Both the position numbers and the translations under genes were made by a program. 64,000 nucleotides of DNA from contig NZ_VZDO01000009.1 in NCBI RefSeq assembly GCF_008802405.1, positions 149,102 through 213,101 on the forward strand. Reading direction: 5' to 3'. The notes below the pieces were generated by a model. It searched no databases. It was not told the origin of the DNA and was given only the letters and a program-made list of their open reading frames with translations. This document shows, one piece after another, positions 18,901-28,388 of this stretch (position 1 is the stretch's first letter; each line of letters starts with the position of its first letter). This stretch comes from Plantimonas leprariae (GTDB lineage Bacteria; Pseudomonadota; Alphaproteobacteria; Rhizobiales; Rhizobiaceae).

Positions 18901-21143
18901 GCCTTTCCAACACGTATAAGATGGACAGGCCGGTCGGCGAGACGCGGCTCGACCGCAACGGCCAAAATGTCATCGGCCGGGCGCTGCCCCGCTTCGAGGG
19001 GCCGCTGAAGGTCTCCGGCACCGCGAAATACGCCTACGAGCAGCTCGTCGGCCGGAACGTCGCGTACGGCTATCTCGTCACCGCGCCGGTCGGATCGGCG
19101 AAGATCAGGCGCATCGATCCGTTGGCGGCCTTGTCGATGAAGGGCGTCCTTCACGTCGTGGTGGACGACCGCGCCGCGCGAGCCTCGGCCGACCCGAGCG
19201 ATTCGAAGCCGAGCGCGATCAAGGGCACCGTCAGCTACCACGGCCAGCCGGTCTGCATGGTGGTGGCGGAATCCTACGAGATCGCCCGCGACGCGGCCCG
19301 CCTCGTCGAGGTGGAGTACGAGACGACGGAGGGGAGCTACGACCTTTTCGCCGTCAAGGACGAGGCCTACGATCCCGGCGAGCAGGTGATGCCCTCGACG
19401 GTGCGGAAGGGTGACGTCGACAGGGCCTTCGCCGCGGCGGAGGCGCAGTTCGAGGCGACCTATACGACGCCGAGCCAGAACTCCTCCGCCATGGAGCCGC
19501 ACGCCTCCATCGCCTCCTGGAACGGCGACCAGTTGACGGTCTACGGCTCGTACCAGCTCGTCTCCACCAATGTCGGGCAACTCGCGGCCGCGCTCGGCAT
19601 CGCGAAGTCGAACGTGCGGATCGTTTCGCCTTACGTCGGCGGCGGCTTCGGCTCGAAGCTCGGCATCGCGCCGGAATCGGTTTTCGCGGCGCTCGGCGCG
19701 AAGGCGGTCGGGCGGCCGGTCAAGGTGGCGCTCACCCGGAGCCAAGTCTACCAGACGACGGTGCGGCGGCCCGACACGATCCAGCGCATCCGCATTGGCA
19801 CGACGAAAGCCGGCAAGATCACGGCCATCGCGCACGACACGATCTCCGGCAACCTGCCGGAGCAGAATGTCTTCGAGCCGGCCGGCATCTCCACGGTCTT
19901 CCTTTACGCCGGCGAGAACCGGCAGATCACGCACCGGAAATCCGATGTGAACATCGTGCTCGGGGCTTCCATGCGCGCGCCCGGCGAGGCGGTCGGCATG
20001 CTGGCGCTGGAAAACGCCATGGACGAGATGGCGGAAAAGCTCGGGCTCGATCCGATCGAATTCCGGAAAGCCAACGAGCCGGAAGTCGACCCGCAGGACG
20101 GGCTGCCGTTCTCGTCGCGCAAGCTCGTCGAGTGCATGGACGAGGGTGCGAAGCGCTTCGGTTGGGCGGATCGCCCGGAAACCCCGATGAGCCGGCGGGA
20201 AGGCGAATGGCTGATCGGCATCGGCATGGCGGCGGCGTCCCGCAAGAACCTCCTCCAGCAGTCGTCGGCGCGGGTGACGCTCCACCCGGACGGTACGGCG
20301 CTGGTGGAAACCGACATGACGGACATCGGCACCGGCACCTACACGATCCTCCAGCAGATCGCGGCCGAGATGCTGGGGCTGCCGGTGGAGAAGGTGGCGG
20401 TCAAGCTCGGCGACTCGGCGCTGCCGCAGGCGGCCGGCTCGGGCGGCTCCTGGGGCGCGAACTCGTCCGGCTCGTCGGTGTTCGCGGCCTGCGAGGGCGT
20501 CGTCGCGGAGATCGCGAAACGCCTCGGCGAGAAGCCGGACGACGTGACGCTGAAGGACGGCACGGTGATCGCCGGCAACCGGCAGCGCCTCGTCGGCGAG
20601 ATCGTCGGAACCAAGCCGATCGTGGTCGAGGGCACGTTCAAGCCGGGACGGCAGTTCAAGGAAACGCATCAGGCGAGCTACGGCGCGCATTTCTGCGAGG
20701 TGGCCGTCAATGCCGTGACCGGCGAGACGCGCGTGCGGCGGCTCCTCACCGTCGCGGCGACAGGGCGCATCCTCAACGAGAAGACAGCGACGTCGCAGTG
20801 CTACGGCGGGCAGATCTTCGGCATCGGCGGGGCGCTGCACGAGGAACTGGTCGTCGACACGCGCACCGGCCTTCTCGTCAACCACGACCTCGCCGAGTAC
20901 CACGTGCCGGTGAACGCCGACGTGCCACAGCTTGAGGTCGTGCTGCTGCCGGACCGCGACCTCGCGGCCTCGCCGCTCGCGGCCAAGGGCATCGGCGAGC
21001 TGGCGCTGTCCGGCGTCGGCGCGGCGGTCACCAACGCGATCTACAACGCCACCGGCGTCCGGGTGCGCGACTATCCGATGACGCTCGACAAGGTGCTGGC
21101 GGGCTGGGCGGCCAACCGGCGGGCGGCGAAGCCGGCTGCCTGA
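18897..21143 (+). CDS. Molybdenum aldehyde oxidoreductase catalytic subunit (PaoC-like)
   Basis: A 748-residue molybdopterin-binding large subunit. Family motifs are [40 protein letters not shown] and the C-terminal [15 protein letters not shown], whose glutamate is the catalytic base. The set best matches PaoABC, which oxidises aromatic and other aldehydes; the true substrate is not readable. No PaoD/XdhC-type cofactor maturation gene is adjacent, so it must be elsewhere. A 117-base gap follows before the kinase gene. Confidence 0.9.
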   Translation: MSLSNTYKMDRPVGETRLDRNGQNVIGRALPRFEGPLKVSGTAKYAYEQLVGRNVAYGYLVTAPVGSAKIRRIDPLAALSMKGVLHVVVDDRAARASADPSDSKPSAIKGTVSYHGQPVCMVVAESYEIARDAARLVEVEYETTEGSYDLFAVKDEAYDPGEQVMPSTVRKGDVDRAFAAAEAQFEATYTTPSQNSSAMEPHASIASWNGDQLTVYGSYQLVSTNVGQLAAALGIAKSNVRIVSPYVGGGFGSKLGIAPESVFAALGAKAVGRPVKVALTRSQVYQTTVRRPDTIQRIRIGTTKAGKITAIAHDTISGNLPEQNVFEPAGISTVFLYAGENRQITHRKSDVNIVLGASMRAPGEAVGMLALENAMDEMAEKLGLDPIEFRKANEPEVDPQDGLPFSSRKLVECMDEGAKRFGWADRPETPMSRREGEWLIGIGMAAASRKNLLQQSSARVTLHPDGTALVETDMTDIGTGTYTILQQIAAEMLGLPVEKVAVKLGDSALPQAAGSGGSWGANSSGSSVFAACEGVVAEIAKRLGEKPDDVTLKDGTVIAGNRQRLVGEIVGTKPIVVEGTFKPGRQFKETHQASYGAHFCEVAVNAVTGETRVRRLLTVAATGRILNEKTATSQCYGGQIFGIGGALHEELVVDTRTGLLVNHDLAEYHVPVNADVPQLEVVLLPDRDLAASPLAAKGIGELALSGVGAAVTNAIYNATGVRVRDYPMTLDKVLAGWAANRRAAKPAA

Positions 21144-21260
21144 CGGCAAGCATCGTCTCGCAAGCAAGCGGCGGCGGCGAGCCGCCCTTTCCGCGCCGGG
21201 ACTCGCCATCCGCGACGGCACCCGCTATGCGGCGCGAAAGGGCCAAGAGGGGCAGCGCGC

Positions 21261-22274
21261 ATGGCAGCGGCGGATATCGACGTTCTGACGATCGGCAACG
21301 CGATCGTCGACATCATCGCGCAGGTGCCCGAAGAATTCCTGGCGCATCACGATGTCACTAAGGGCGCGATGACCCTGATCGACACGGCCCGCGCCACCGC
21401 CCTCTACGACACGATGGGGCCGGCGGTGGAGACCTCCGGCGGCTCGGCCGGCAACACGGTGGCCGGCGTCGTCTCGCTCGGCGGTCGCGGGGCCTATATC
21501 GGCAAGGTGTCGAGCGACACGCTCGGCACGGTGTTCACGGCCGACATCCGGGCGCAGAAGGTCGTCTACGAGACGAGGCCGCTCGCTGGCGAGCCGCCGA
21601 CCGCGCGCTCGATGATCCTGGTGACGCCGGACGGCGAGCGCTCGATGTCGACCTATCTCGGCGCCTGCGTCGAGCTCGGTCCCGAGGACGTCGACGCCGC
21701 CTTGGTCGCGAGCGCGAAGGTGACCTATTTCGAGGGCTACCTCTGGGATCCGCCGCGCGCCAAGGACGCGATCCGCCTCGCCGCCCGGATCGCGCACGAG
21801 CACGGCCGCGAGGTCGCGATGACCCTGTCGGACTCGTTCTGCGTTCACCGCTACCGCGCCGAGTTCCTCGATCTCATGCGCTCGGGCACCGTCGACATCG
21901 TCTTCGCCAACGAGGCGGAAGCGCTGGCGCTCTACGAGACGGACGACCTCGACGAGGCGATCCGCCGGATCGGCGAGGACACTCACCGCATCGCCTGCGT
22001 GACGCGCTCGGAAAAGGGCTGCGCCGTGGTGGAGAAGGGGACGCGGATCGACGTCGTCGCGACGCCGGTCCGGCAACTGCTCGACACGACCGGCGCCGGC
22101 GACCTCTTCGCCAGCGGCTTCTTGCGCGGCTACACCGCCAACCTCTCGAACGAGGATGCGGCGAAGCTCGGCACGATCGCCGCGGCGCACATCATCGAGC
22201 AGATCGGCCCGCGACCGCAGCAGCGCCTCGCCCTCCTGCCTGCCGCGGCGGAGATCCTCGCCCGCATCCGATGA
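21261..22274 (+). CDS. PfkB-family carbohydrate/adenosine kinase
   Basis: A 337-residue ribokinase-fold kinase. The N-terminal GNAIVDIIA and the SGGSAGNTVAGVVSLGGRGAYIGKV region bind the sugar. The C-terminal LLDTTGAGDLFASGF holds the anion hole and catalytic aspartate. Alphaproteobacterial members of this type are usually called adenosine kinase, but the substrate is uncertain. The ATG at 21261 follows GGCAGCGC, a poor ribosome site. It stands alone between the oxidoreductase and sugar dehydrogenase genes. Confidence 0.85.
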   Translation: MAAADIDVLTIGNAIVDIIAQVPEEFLAHHDVTKGAMTLIDTARATALYDTMGPAVETSGGSAGNTVAGVVSLGGRGAYIGKVSSDTLGTVFTADIRAQKVVYETRPLAGEPPTARSMILVTPDGERSMSTYLGACVELGPEDVDAALVASAKVTYFEGYLWDPPRAKDAIRLAARIAHEHGREVAMTLSDSFCVHRYRAEFLDLMRSGTVDIVFANEAEALALYETDDLDEAIRRIGEDTHRIACVTRSEKGCAVVEKGTRIDVVATPVRQLLDTTGAGDLFASGFLRGYTANLSNEDAAKLGTIAAAHIIEQIGPRPQQRLALLPAAAEILARIR

Positions 22275-22358
22275 CGCCCCGATCACGGTTGCGCCAAGGG
22301 GCTTTCCGGTAGCCGCTTCTCGACCGACTTGTCGGGCACGGTTTCGGAGGAGACGCCC

Positions 22359-23498
22359 ATGCGACGCCTGACCCTGATGCTCGCCCTCGCCACAGGCGCG
22401 CTGCCGCTGCCCGCGCTGGCGGCGGACGAAACGGTGCGGAGCGAGGCCGGCCTCTTGCGCGTTTCGACGATCACCGACGACCTGACGCGCCCCTGGGCGT
22501 TCGAATTCCTCCCCGACGGCGCGATGCTGGTGACGGAAAAGGGCGGGACGATGCGGATCGTCTCCGCGAACGGCGAAGTCGGCGAGGCGATCGCCGGCGT
22601 GCCGGAGGTCGACTCCGGCGGCCAGGGCGGCCTCCTCGACGTGGCGCTCGACCCGGACTTCGCGGCCAACCGCACGATCTACTTCACCTATTCGGAAGCC
22701 GGCGACGGCGGCAACTCCACCGCGATCGGCAAGGCGAAGCTGGCGAACGACGGATCGAAGCTCGAAGACGTCGGCAAGATCTTCACGCAACTGCCGAAAT
22801 ACGACGGCAACAAGCATTTCGGCTCGCGCATCGTCTTCGACCGGGAGGGCCACCTCTTCGCCGGTTTCGGCGAGCGCTCGGACGTGCCGATCCGCGAGAA
22901 TGCGCAGAAGCTCGACAACCACCTCGGTAAGGTGATCCGGATCAACCGCGACGGTTCGGTGCCGAAGGACAATCCCTTCGTCGGGCAAAGCGGGGCGAGG
23001 CCGGAAATCTGGAGCTACGGCCACCGCAACATCCAGGGAGCGGCGCTGAACCCGGAGACCGGCGCCCTCTGGGTCTCCGAGCACGGCCCGAAAGGCGGCG
23101 ACGAGGTGAACGTCGCGGAGGCGGGCAGGAACTACGGCTGGCCGCTCGTCTCCTTCGGCGTCAACTACGACGGAACGCCGGTCGGCACGGGCAAACAGTC
23201 GGGCGAAGGCCTGACGCAACCGATCCACCACTGGACGCCGGTGATCGGGGCCAGCGGCATGGCGTTCTACACCGCCGACGCCGCGCCCGGCTGGAAGGGC
23301 AGCGCCTTCTTCGGCGGCTTGGCGACGCGCGACCTCGTGCGGGTGAAGTTCGAGGGCACGAAGCCGGTCGGCGAGGAACGGCTGCTGGACGGCATAGGCA
23401 AGCGCATCCGCGACGTGCAGCAGGGTCCGGACGGCGCGATCTACGTCGCCACCGACGACGGCGAGATCATGCGGGTCGGGCCGGCGAAGGCCGCTTAA
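22359..23498 (+). CDS. Periplasmic PQQ-dependent aldose sugar dehydrogenase (YliI/Asd-like)
   Basis: A 379-residue soluble glucose/sorbosone-dehydrogenase-type beta-propeller. A Sec signal peptide (MRRLTLMLALATGALPLPALAA) ends near residue 23. Conserved blocks are GGQGGLLDVALDPDF, HFGSRIVFDREGHLF, the SYGHRNIQGAALNPETG region and SEHGPKGGDEVN. The enzyme oxidises the C1 of aldoses using PQQ and calcium. The ATG at 22359 has GGAGG nine bases before it and starts the signal peptide directly. It converges on the comM fragment, with three bases of overlap. Confidence 0.88.
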   Translation: MRRLTLMLALATGALPLPALAADETVRSEAGLLRVSTITDDLTRPWAFEFLPDGAMLVTEKGGTMRIVSANGEVGEAIAGVPEVDSGGQGGLLDVALDPDFAANRTIYFTYSEAGDGGNSTAIGKAKLANDGSKLEDVGKIFTQLPKYDGNKHFGSRIVFDREGHLFAGFGERSDVPIRENAQKLDNHLGKVIRINRDGSVPKDNPFVGQSGARPEIWSYGHRNIQGAALNPETGALWVSEHGPKGGDEVNVAEAGRNYGWPLVSFGVNYDGTPVGTGKQSGEGLTQPIHHWTPVIGASGMAFYTADAAPGWKGSAFFGGLATRDLVRVKFEGTKPVGEERLLDGIGKRIRDVQQGPDGAIYVATDDGEIMRVGPAKAA

Positions 23499-24386
23499 GC
23501 CACCGCCTGCAGCCGCTCGCCGGCGATGCGGTAGGAGATGGCTTCGGCGAGGTGGACGCGGCGGACGGTCTCGTCGCCTTCGAGGTCGGCGAGCGTGCGG
23601 GCGACCTTCAGGATGCGGTGATAGCCGCGTGCCGAGAAGCGTAGCTTCTCCGCCGCCTCGCGCAGCAGCCGCGCGCCGGACTCGTCCGGGGTGGCGACGG
23701 TCTCGATGAGGGCGGCGGAACAGCGGGCGTTGACAGTGTCCGGCGGCAGGCCGGCCGCCTCGAAGCGAGCGGATTGCATCGCTCTCGCCCGCGAGACGCG
23801 GCTCGCGACGGCGGCGGAGCTTTCCGTGGAGCTTGGCTTCATCAGGTCGAAGGCGGTGACGGCCGGCACCTCGATCCGGATATCGATGCGGTCCATCAGC
23901 GGGCCGGAGATGCGCGCCTGATAGTCCGATACGCAGCGCGGTCCGCGGGCGCAGGTGTGACCCGGCTCGCCCGCCATGCCGCAGCGGCACGGGTTCATCG
24001 CCGCGACGAGCTGGAAGTCGGCCGGATAGCTGACATGGTGGTTCGCCCGCGCGATCACGCTGGTGCCGTTCTCCATCGGCTGGCGGAGCGAATCGAGGAC
24101 GGCCGGGGTGAATTCCGGGAACTCGTCGAGGAACAGGACGCCGCGATGCGCCAGCGACACCTCGCCGGGCTTCGCCTTCAGCCCGCCGCCGACCATCGCC
24201 GCCATCGAGGCCGAATGGTGCGGCGAGCGGAACGGCCGGCGGTCGGTCAGCCGGCCGCCGGACAGCTCGCCGGCGATCGAGGCGATCATCGAGACTTCGA
24301 GAAGCTCGCGAGGGCCGAGCGCCGGCAGGATCGACGGCAGCCGCGCCGCCAGCATCGACTTGCCGGAACCGGGCGGCCCGACGAAG
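23495..24386 (-). pseudogene. comM: comM (yifB) 3' part, separated from its start by the integrated element
   Basis: This is the C-terminal 297 codons of the Mg-chelatase-like AAA+ ATPase ComM. ComM is a hexameric branch-migration helicase that helps integrate DNA in natural transformation. Visible are LLFVGPPGSGKSML (Walker A), PFRSPHHSASMAAMVGGG, VLFLDEFPEF (Walker B), the zinc-type cysteines of NPCRCGMAGEPGHTC and the sensor/C-terminal lid. The 5' part is at 52454-53092. Joining 639 + 2 + 892 bases gives an intact 510-residue reading frame, the normal family length. A residual frame beginning at a TTG (24391) could yield a truncated ATPase without the N-terminal domain. Confidence 0.93.
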
Positions 24387-24407
24387 AGCAAGGTGTGCTA
24401 CATTAAC
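24367..24407. other. attL attachment site (left junction)
   Basis: Chromosomal half: comM sequence up to GACGAAG ending at 24386. Core: AG at 24387-24388. Element half: CAAGGTGTGCTACATTAAC at 24389-24407. The core was placed by requiring that excision restores the conserved ComM codons for GHNLLFVG and by the symmetry of the resulting attP. An exchange a few bases away, in the shared GCACA, would also keep the frame but would change the highly conserved Asn to Thr, so it is less likely. Confidence 0.82.
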
Positions 24408-24434
24408 AGCATCGAACCCGACGGACGGTTACCG

Positions 24435-26120
24435 ATGCCCAAGGCTTTCAGCTACATACGCTTCTCGTCGCCGGAGCAGGCACGCGGCGACTCACTCCGT
24501 CGTCAGCTATCTAGGGCGAGGGACTGGTGCCAGGCTCGCGGGCTGGAGTTGGACGACAGCCTCCGGGACCTGGGCATATCCGCGTACAAGGGCGCTCACC
24601 GGGACATCGGCGCCCTCAAGCGATTCCTTGCTTTGGTTGAGGCGGGGGAGGTCCCGCACGGCTCGTACTTAGTGGTCGAGTCCTTGGACCGTCTGTCCCG
24701 AGAGGCTGTTCTGGATGCCGCGGCGCGGCTGTTCGACCTGATCCGCGCGGGAGTCATTGTTGTGACTCTCTCCGACGGTCAGGTCTACTCCGAGGAGCGC
24801 CTGCGCACGGACTGGACGCCGCTGATCGTGTCGATCGCAGTGATGGCTCGCGCCCACGAGGAGTCCCGGACGAAGGGAGAGCGAGTTGGGGCCGCCTGGG
24901 CAAGGAAGAAGGCCGCGGCACGCGATGAGGGCCGGCCCCTCACGCTGCGCTGTCCCGAGTGGATCGCGATCGAGGACGGCAAGTTCGTCCTCCGCGAGGA
25001 CCGCGCCGAGATCGTGCGCAGCATCTACCACATGGCGATCGAGGGCTACGGGCAACGGCAGATCGTATCTCGGCTCAACGCGGCCGGAACCCCGACATGG
25101 CGAGGCGGCATCGGCTGGCAGACGTCCACCGTCGCCAAGATTTTGGGCGGACGCCTCGCGCTCGGCGAGTACCAGCCGCATTCGGGCACCCACCGCGGCG
25201 GCAACCGCCAGCCCGAGGGCAACCCAATCAGGGGCTACTACCCCGCCGTCGTGGACGAGGAGACCTACTGGCGGGCCCGGCAGGCATCGAAGGGCCGCCG
25301 CATCGCAGCCGGTCGACGGGGACGCGGCGTCGCTCACCTTCTCCTCGGGCTTGGCAAGTGCGCCCGCTGCGGCGGGTCCATGTACGTGATCGACAAGGGA
25401 CCGCCACCGAAGGGCGGGACGTACTTCGAGTGCGCCACGCAACGGCGCGGCGCGGGGTGCGAGAACGGCACGAGGTGGCGTGCCGACCGCATCGAACGCC
25501 GCCTCCTCCGGGGGCTGGCCTACCTCGACGCAGGGGCGGTCCTCCGCGGCGCGCAGCCCACCGCCGAGGCCGATCGCGTGACCATCCTCGGCGCTCGCCT
25601 CGCCGAGGTCGAGGGCCGCCGCAAGCGCCTCCTCGGACTGGTCGAGGACGGGGACGACGGGGCGGCCGACCGCTACCGGGCGCTCGGCGAGGAGGCCAAG
25701 ACCATCCAGCGCGAGCTCCGCGAGGCCGAGAAGGCCGCCGCGACGGCCGCCGCCGACCCCGGCCTACGCGCCCGTCTCGGCGAGGCCGTGGACCTGTCAC
25801 GGGCGATGGAGGAAGCGGAGGGCGACGACCGGCACGCGATCAGGACGCGTCTCGCCGAACAGCTTCGCCAACTTGTGGCCGAGGTTCGATTCGATCCCGA
25901 CTTGGGGGTGCTCGCGTACCTCACCCCGCGGCCGGGCGTCCCCGCCGAGGACGTGCCCGCGATCGTCGGCGCCCGCCACATGCTGGCTTGGCAGATGTGG
26001 CTCAACGACGACACGGACCCGTCCGGGTTCGTCGGCATGGATGACACACCCGACCCCGACGAGGAGACCCGCAACCTCCGTACCCTTGCGAAGATGCGCG
26101 GGCGGAGAGCGTCGGCGTAG
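24435..26120 (+). CDS. Large serine recombinase (integrase of the element)
   Basis: A 561-residue large serine recombinase. The resolvase catalytic domain covers about residues 1-150, with the nucleophile S11 in YIRFSSPEQ and the family segments VESLDRLSREAVLDAAARLF and AHEESRTKGERV. A recombinase DNA-binding domain follows, then a zinc ribbon with C309, C312, C333 and C342, and a charged coiled-coil at about 375-450. It starts only 47 bases from the attL core, the usual place for the integrase of such elements, and its own att sites can be read from the junctions. The start is the ATG at 24435, because the fold begins at once; the frame open upstream is comM antisense. No directionality factor was recognised nearby. 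Confidence 0.93.
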   Translation: MPKAFSYIRFSSPEQARGDSLRRQLSRARDWCQARGLELDDSLRDLGISAYKGAHRDIGALKRFLALVEAGEVPHGSYLVVESLDRLSREAVLDAAARLFDLIRAGVIVVTLSDGQVYSEERLRTDWTPLIVSIAVMARAHEESRTKGERVGAAWARKKAAARDEGRPLTLRCPEWIAIEDGKFVLREDRAEIVRSIYHMAIEGYGQRQIVSRLNAAGTPTWRGGIGWQTSTVAKILGGRLALGEYQPHSGTHRGGNRQPEGNPIRGYYPAVVDEETYWRARQASKGRRIAAGRRGRGVAHLLLGLGKCARCGGSMYVIDKGPPPKGGTYFECATQRRGAGCENGTRWRADRIERRLLRGLAYLDAGAVLRGAQPTAEADRVTILGARLAEVEGRRKRLLGLVEDGDDGAADRYRALGEEAKTIQRELREAEKAAATAAADPGLRARLGEAVDLSRAMEEAEGDDRHAIRTRLAEQLRQLVAEVRFDPDLGVLAYLTPRPGVPAEDVPAIVGARHMLAWQMWLNDDTDPSGFVGMDDTPDPDEETRNLRTLAKMRGRRASA

Positions 26121-26166
26121 CCGGCGCGACCCGCCCGCACCCGGCAACGCCCCTGCGAGGGGCGTG

Positions 26167-26219
26167 AACCCCTCCCCGCGGGGAGGGGTGGAGCTGGTCC
26201 GAAGGACCGGGTGGGGGTT
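26167..26219. repeat. Compound palindrome between convergent genes (possible bidirectional terminator or interspersed repeat)
   Basis: Two nested dyads lie here: CCCCTCCCCGCGGGGAGGGG (26169-26188, perfect) and GGTCCGAAGGACC (26196-26208, perfect apart from its centre). They are enclosed by AACCCC on the left and GGGGGTT on the right. Arrays of this kind (GGGGAGGGG with CCGAAGGACC) are common intergenic palindromic repeats in alphaproteobacterial genomes. The site lies between the ends of the converging integrase and methyltransferase genes, where it could end transcription from both sides. Confidence 0.6.
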
Positions 26220-26233
26220 CGGCGACCCGGGCC

Positions 26234-27565
26234 CTACTCGGCCGCTTCGAGGAATGCCGCCGACGCCGGAACGCGGACAGGCGCGCCGAGCGGGCGGCGC
26301 GGGACAGGCGTGCGCAGCTTCTCAAGCCTTGCCTCGGCCCGAGCCTTGCGCTTCGCGGCAACCTCCGCGCGCCACTTGGCATGCGAGCGCAATGCGCGCC
26401 GCAGGTCCGACTTCGCGTTCGTCGACAGCGTCGAGAAACCTTCGGCGCGCTCCAGGAGCGCCAGCTCGGCGTCGAGGTCCGCAAGGATTCGACCGCCCAA
26501 CAGCTTCCGTGCCTGCTTCAGGTGCAGCCGCCGGTTCCGAAGGGACTGCCCGGTAAGACCCCTGCGACCCTTCTGGAGCCAGGCGTCGAATGCCTTCTCC
26601 GTCGTCGGGATCGACTCGCCCCGTTCGCGTGCGAGGATTACCCGCCCGACTGCCTCCGCCAACGGAGGGGGGACCGCGTTGGCGATCATCAACATCCTCT
26701 GCCTGGTCGCCGGGATGTCGAGCCAGTCCCAGTCCGCGGGGAAGCCCTGGATGCGGGAAAGGACATCCATCGGCAGCGGGTCGACGAGTGCCGACGGCGC
26801 CATGTCGCGCTCGTGGTCCGTGTACCAGTTCTGCGGTCCCTCATGCGCACTGCGCAGGAGCGTTGGGCACGGGAGGTCGATCGACCGGACGCCCGAATGC
26901 CCTGTGTAGGGCCGCATGAAGAATGCGCGGGCCTCTGGCGGATGGTCCCCGCCCGGGTGAACGCCCACGTCGTCGCCGAGGGCATCGCGGATCGACATGC
27001 GACGGGGAGAGGCGGCCTCGGCGATGGCCGACGTGAGGAAGCCGTCGGCCTCCCCGAGCCTTCCCACGGCGAAGAATCTTTTGCGCATCTGCGGCGTGCC
27101 GTAGCGGCTGCCGTCGAGTACGACTTCCGTCAGTCCGTAGCCGGCCTTGACGAACAGGGCGCGCGCCTTCGCGTACGTCTTCGTTTTCCGGGCGCGGGGA
27201 ACGTTCTCCATGACGAACCACGCGGGCCTCGCGGTGATGATCGCCACGGCGAAGCCGAGCGTCAGGGACGCGTTGCGTCCCTCCTGACGCTTGCCGGCCG
27301 AGGAGAAGTCCTGGCACGGCGGGCCGCCGACGATGATGTCGGGCTCCAGGGCGGCGATGGTGGGCGCCATCGTCAGGAGGTCCGCAAGGTCCGCCTTCCG
27401 GTGGCGGTCGCGCTTGAAAAGCCGATCGAGCGGCCGGCGGAGGTTCGCGCCGTGGACCCTCAGGGCCTTCTCGTTCGCGTCGTACCCCTGGACGATCTGG
27501 AAGCCAGCCCGTGTCAGACCGAGGGACATGCCCCCGGCACCGCAGAAGAGATCGATTGCCCGCAT
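26234..27565 (-). CDS. C5 cytosine-specific DNA methyltransferase
   Basis: A 443-residue m5C methyltransferase. Motif I DLFCGAGG is at residues 5-12, the catalytic cysteine C84 is in GGPPCQDFS (motif IV), ENVP at 120-123 (motif VI), QMRKRFFAVG near 159-168 (motif VIII) and RMLMIANAVPPPLAEAVGR (motifs IX-X) near 290. The catalytic core ends around residue 310. About 130 more residues, rich in Arg, Lys, Leu and Glu, form an unusual C-terminal extension. It is divergent from the unknown 27770 gene. No restriction endonuclease could be recognised next to it, so it is either an orphan methylase or part of an unusual system with its divergent neighbours. Confidence 0.92.
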   Translation of the reverse strand: MRAIDLFCGAGGMSLGLTRAGFQIVQGYDANEKALRVHGANLRRPLDRLFKRDRHRKADLADLLTMAPTIAALEPDIIVGGPPCQDFSSAGKRQEGRNASLTLGFAVAIITARPAWFVMENVPRARKTKTYAKARALFVKAGYGLTEVVLDGSRYGTPQMRKRFFAVGRLGEADGFLTSAIAEAASPRRMSIRDALGDDVGVHPGGDHPPEARAFFMRPYTGHSGVRSIDLPCPTLLRSAHEGPQNWYTDHERDMAPSALVDPLPMDVLSRIQGFPADWDWLDIPATRQRMLMIANAVPPPLAEAVGRVILARERGESIPTTEKAFDAWLQKGRRGLTGQSLRNRRLHLKQARKLLGGRILADLDAELALLERAEGFSTLSTNAKSDLRRALRSHAKWRAEVAAKRKARAEARLEKLRTPVPRRPLGAPVRVPASAAFLEAAE

Positions 27566-27714
27566 TGGTTCGCTGTCACGTTGTTGCTCGTGACGGTTGC
27601 GTACTGCATCGACGGTTCGATTTCGGTCAAGGAATCAGGTGAACGGCAGGTGACCAACGTCTGGAGACCTGCGTCCCGGCCAGCCCATCCCGAATAGGAA
27701 CTGAATAAAAAAAC

Positions 27715-27742
27715 TTGAATTTGCAAATCTTGGCGTTACCCT
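27715..27742 (+). promoter_or_regulatory. Candidate promoter with ATTTGCAAAT operator upstream of the 27770-29471 gene pair
   Basis: In an AT-rich island (27696-27730) unlike its surroundings, TTGAAT (27715-27720) and TACCCT (27737-27742) are 16 bases apart and may be -35 and -10. The perfect 10-bp palindrome ATTTGCAAAT (27719-27728) lies across the -35/spacer boundary, where a bound repressor would block RNA polymerase. The XRE protein encoded two genes downstream is the obvious candidate to bind it. All of this is read from sequence pattern. Confidence 0.45.
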
Positions 27743-27769
27743 CCCCGACAGTCGACAACGGGAACAGCC

Positions 27770-28387
27770 ATGGACCACGATCCAGAGCATACCGTCCGAG
27801 CAACGCTCGAACCTCACCACTCCAAGATCCGGGGTGCCATCCTCGACGGCTTCGCCGAGGTACAAGCCGTCGACCAGTATCGACGGGAGAACGATCTTGG
27901 TCCTCGCCTCTACCCTCGCACTGTCACGAATGACATCTTCGACGCGGTCGCCCGCCGCGCCTCGTCAACGTTCGTCGGCGTCCCCGGCGTCCGCGTGCTG
28001 CACGAGACGCAGACCGTGAAGTTCTGCTTTGACGACAAGGTGCTCCTGCGCTTCAAGAAGGGCGACGAGTCCCATCTCGGTCGAAACATTCAGACGCAGG
28101 CGTCGCTGGCCTTCGTCGATCCCCAGCAAGACCTCCCGGGCATGCCATCCGAAGCGGTGAAGGTGGAGGTGCTGTATGAGACGAACGTGATCGGCAACGA
28201 GATCGAGAAGGTCCTCGTCGTCGCACGCGACGGGAACCGTCTCCTGTGGTTTTACGAGATCGGTGACGACGCCGACTCCGCTACGGGGACGGTGATCCCC
28301 TTGCCGTTGGCGCCCGCCCCGGACGACGACGACATGTCCATGGTGAAGCCGAAGGTCGGCCCGAAGAAGGCCGACAGGAAAGAATGA
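27770..28387 (+). CDS. Unknown protein coupled to the XRE-ImmA/IrrE gene
   Basis: A 205-residue soluble protein of unknown family. The middle (about residues 60-170) alternates short hydrophobic and charged stretches, as in a beta-rich fold: GVRVLHETQTVKFCFDDKV, KVEVLYETN and KVLVVARDGNRLLWFYEI. The last 35 residues are proline, acidic and lysine rich and probably disordered. No signal peptide or membrane segment and no known nuclease motif is seen. It is followed one base later by the XRE-metallopeptidase gene and is divergent from the DNA methyltransferase. The tight pairing suggests that the two products act together. Confidence 0.8.
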   Translation: MDHDPEHTVRATLEPHHSKIRGAILDGFAEVQAVDQYRRENDLGPRLYPRTVTNDIFDAVARRASSTFVGVPGVRVLHETQTVKFCFDDKVLLRFKKGDESHLGRNIQTQASLAFVDPQQDLPGMPSEAVKVEVLYETNVIGNEIEKVLVVARDGNRLLWFYEIGDDADSATGTVIPLPLAPAPDDDDMSMVKPKVGPKKADRKE

Positions 28388-28388
28388 A

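Noticed and set aside
21225..23990. A 921-residue open frame on the minus strand
   Set aside because: It runs opposite the kinase, sugar dehydrogenase and comM genes, which all have clear motifs; its own translation is of low complexity (Arg, Asp, His, Ala) without motifs.
24380..24410. tRNA gene as the integration target
   Set aside because: Both junctions lie in protein-coding comM sequence; no tRNA-like sequence was seen at either end.
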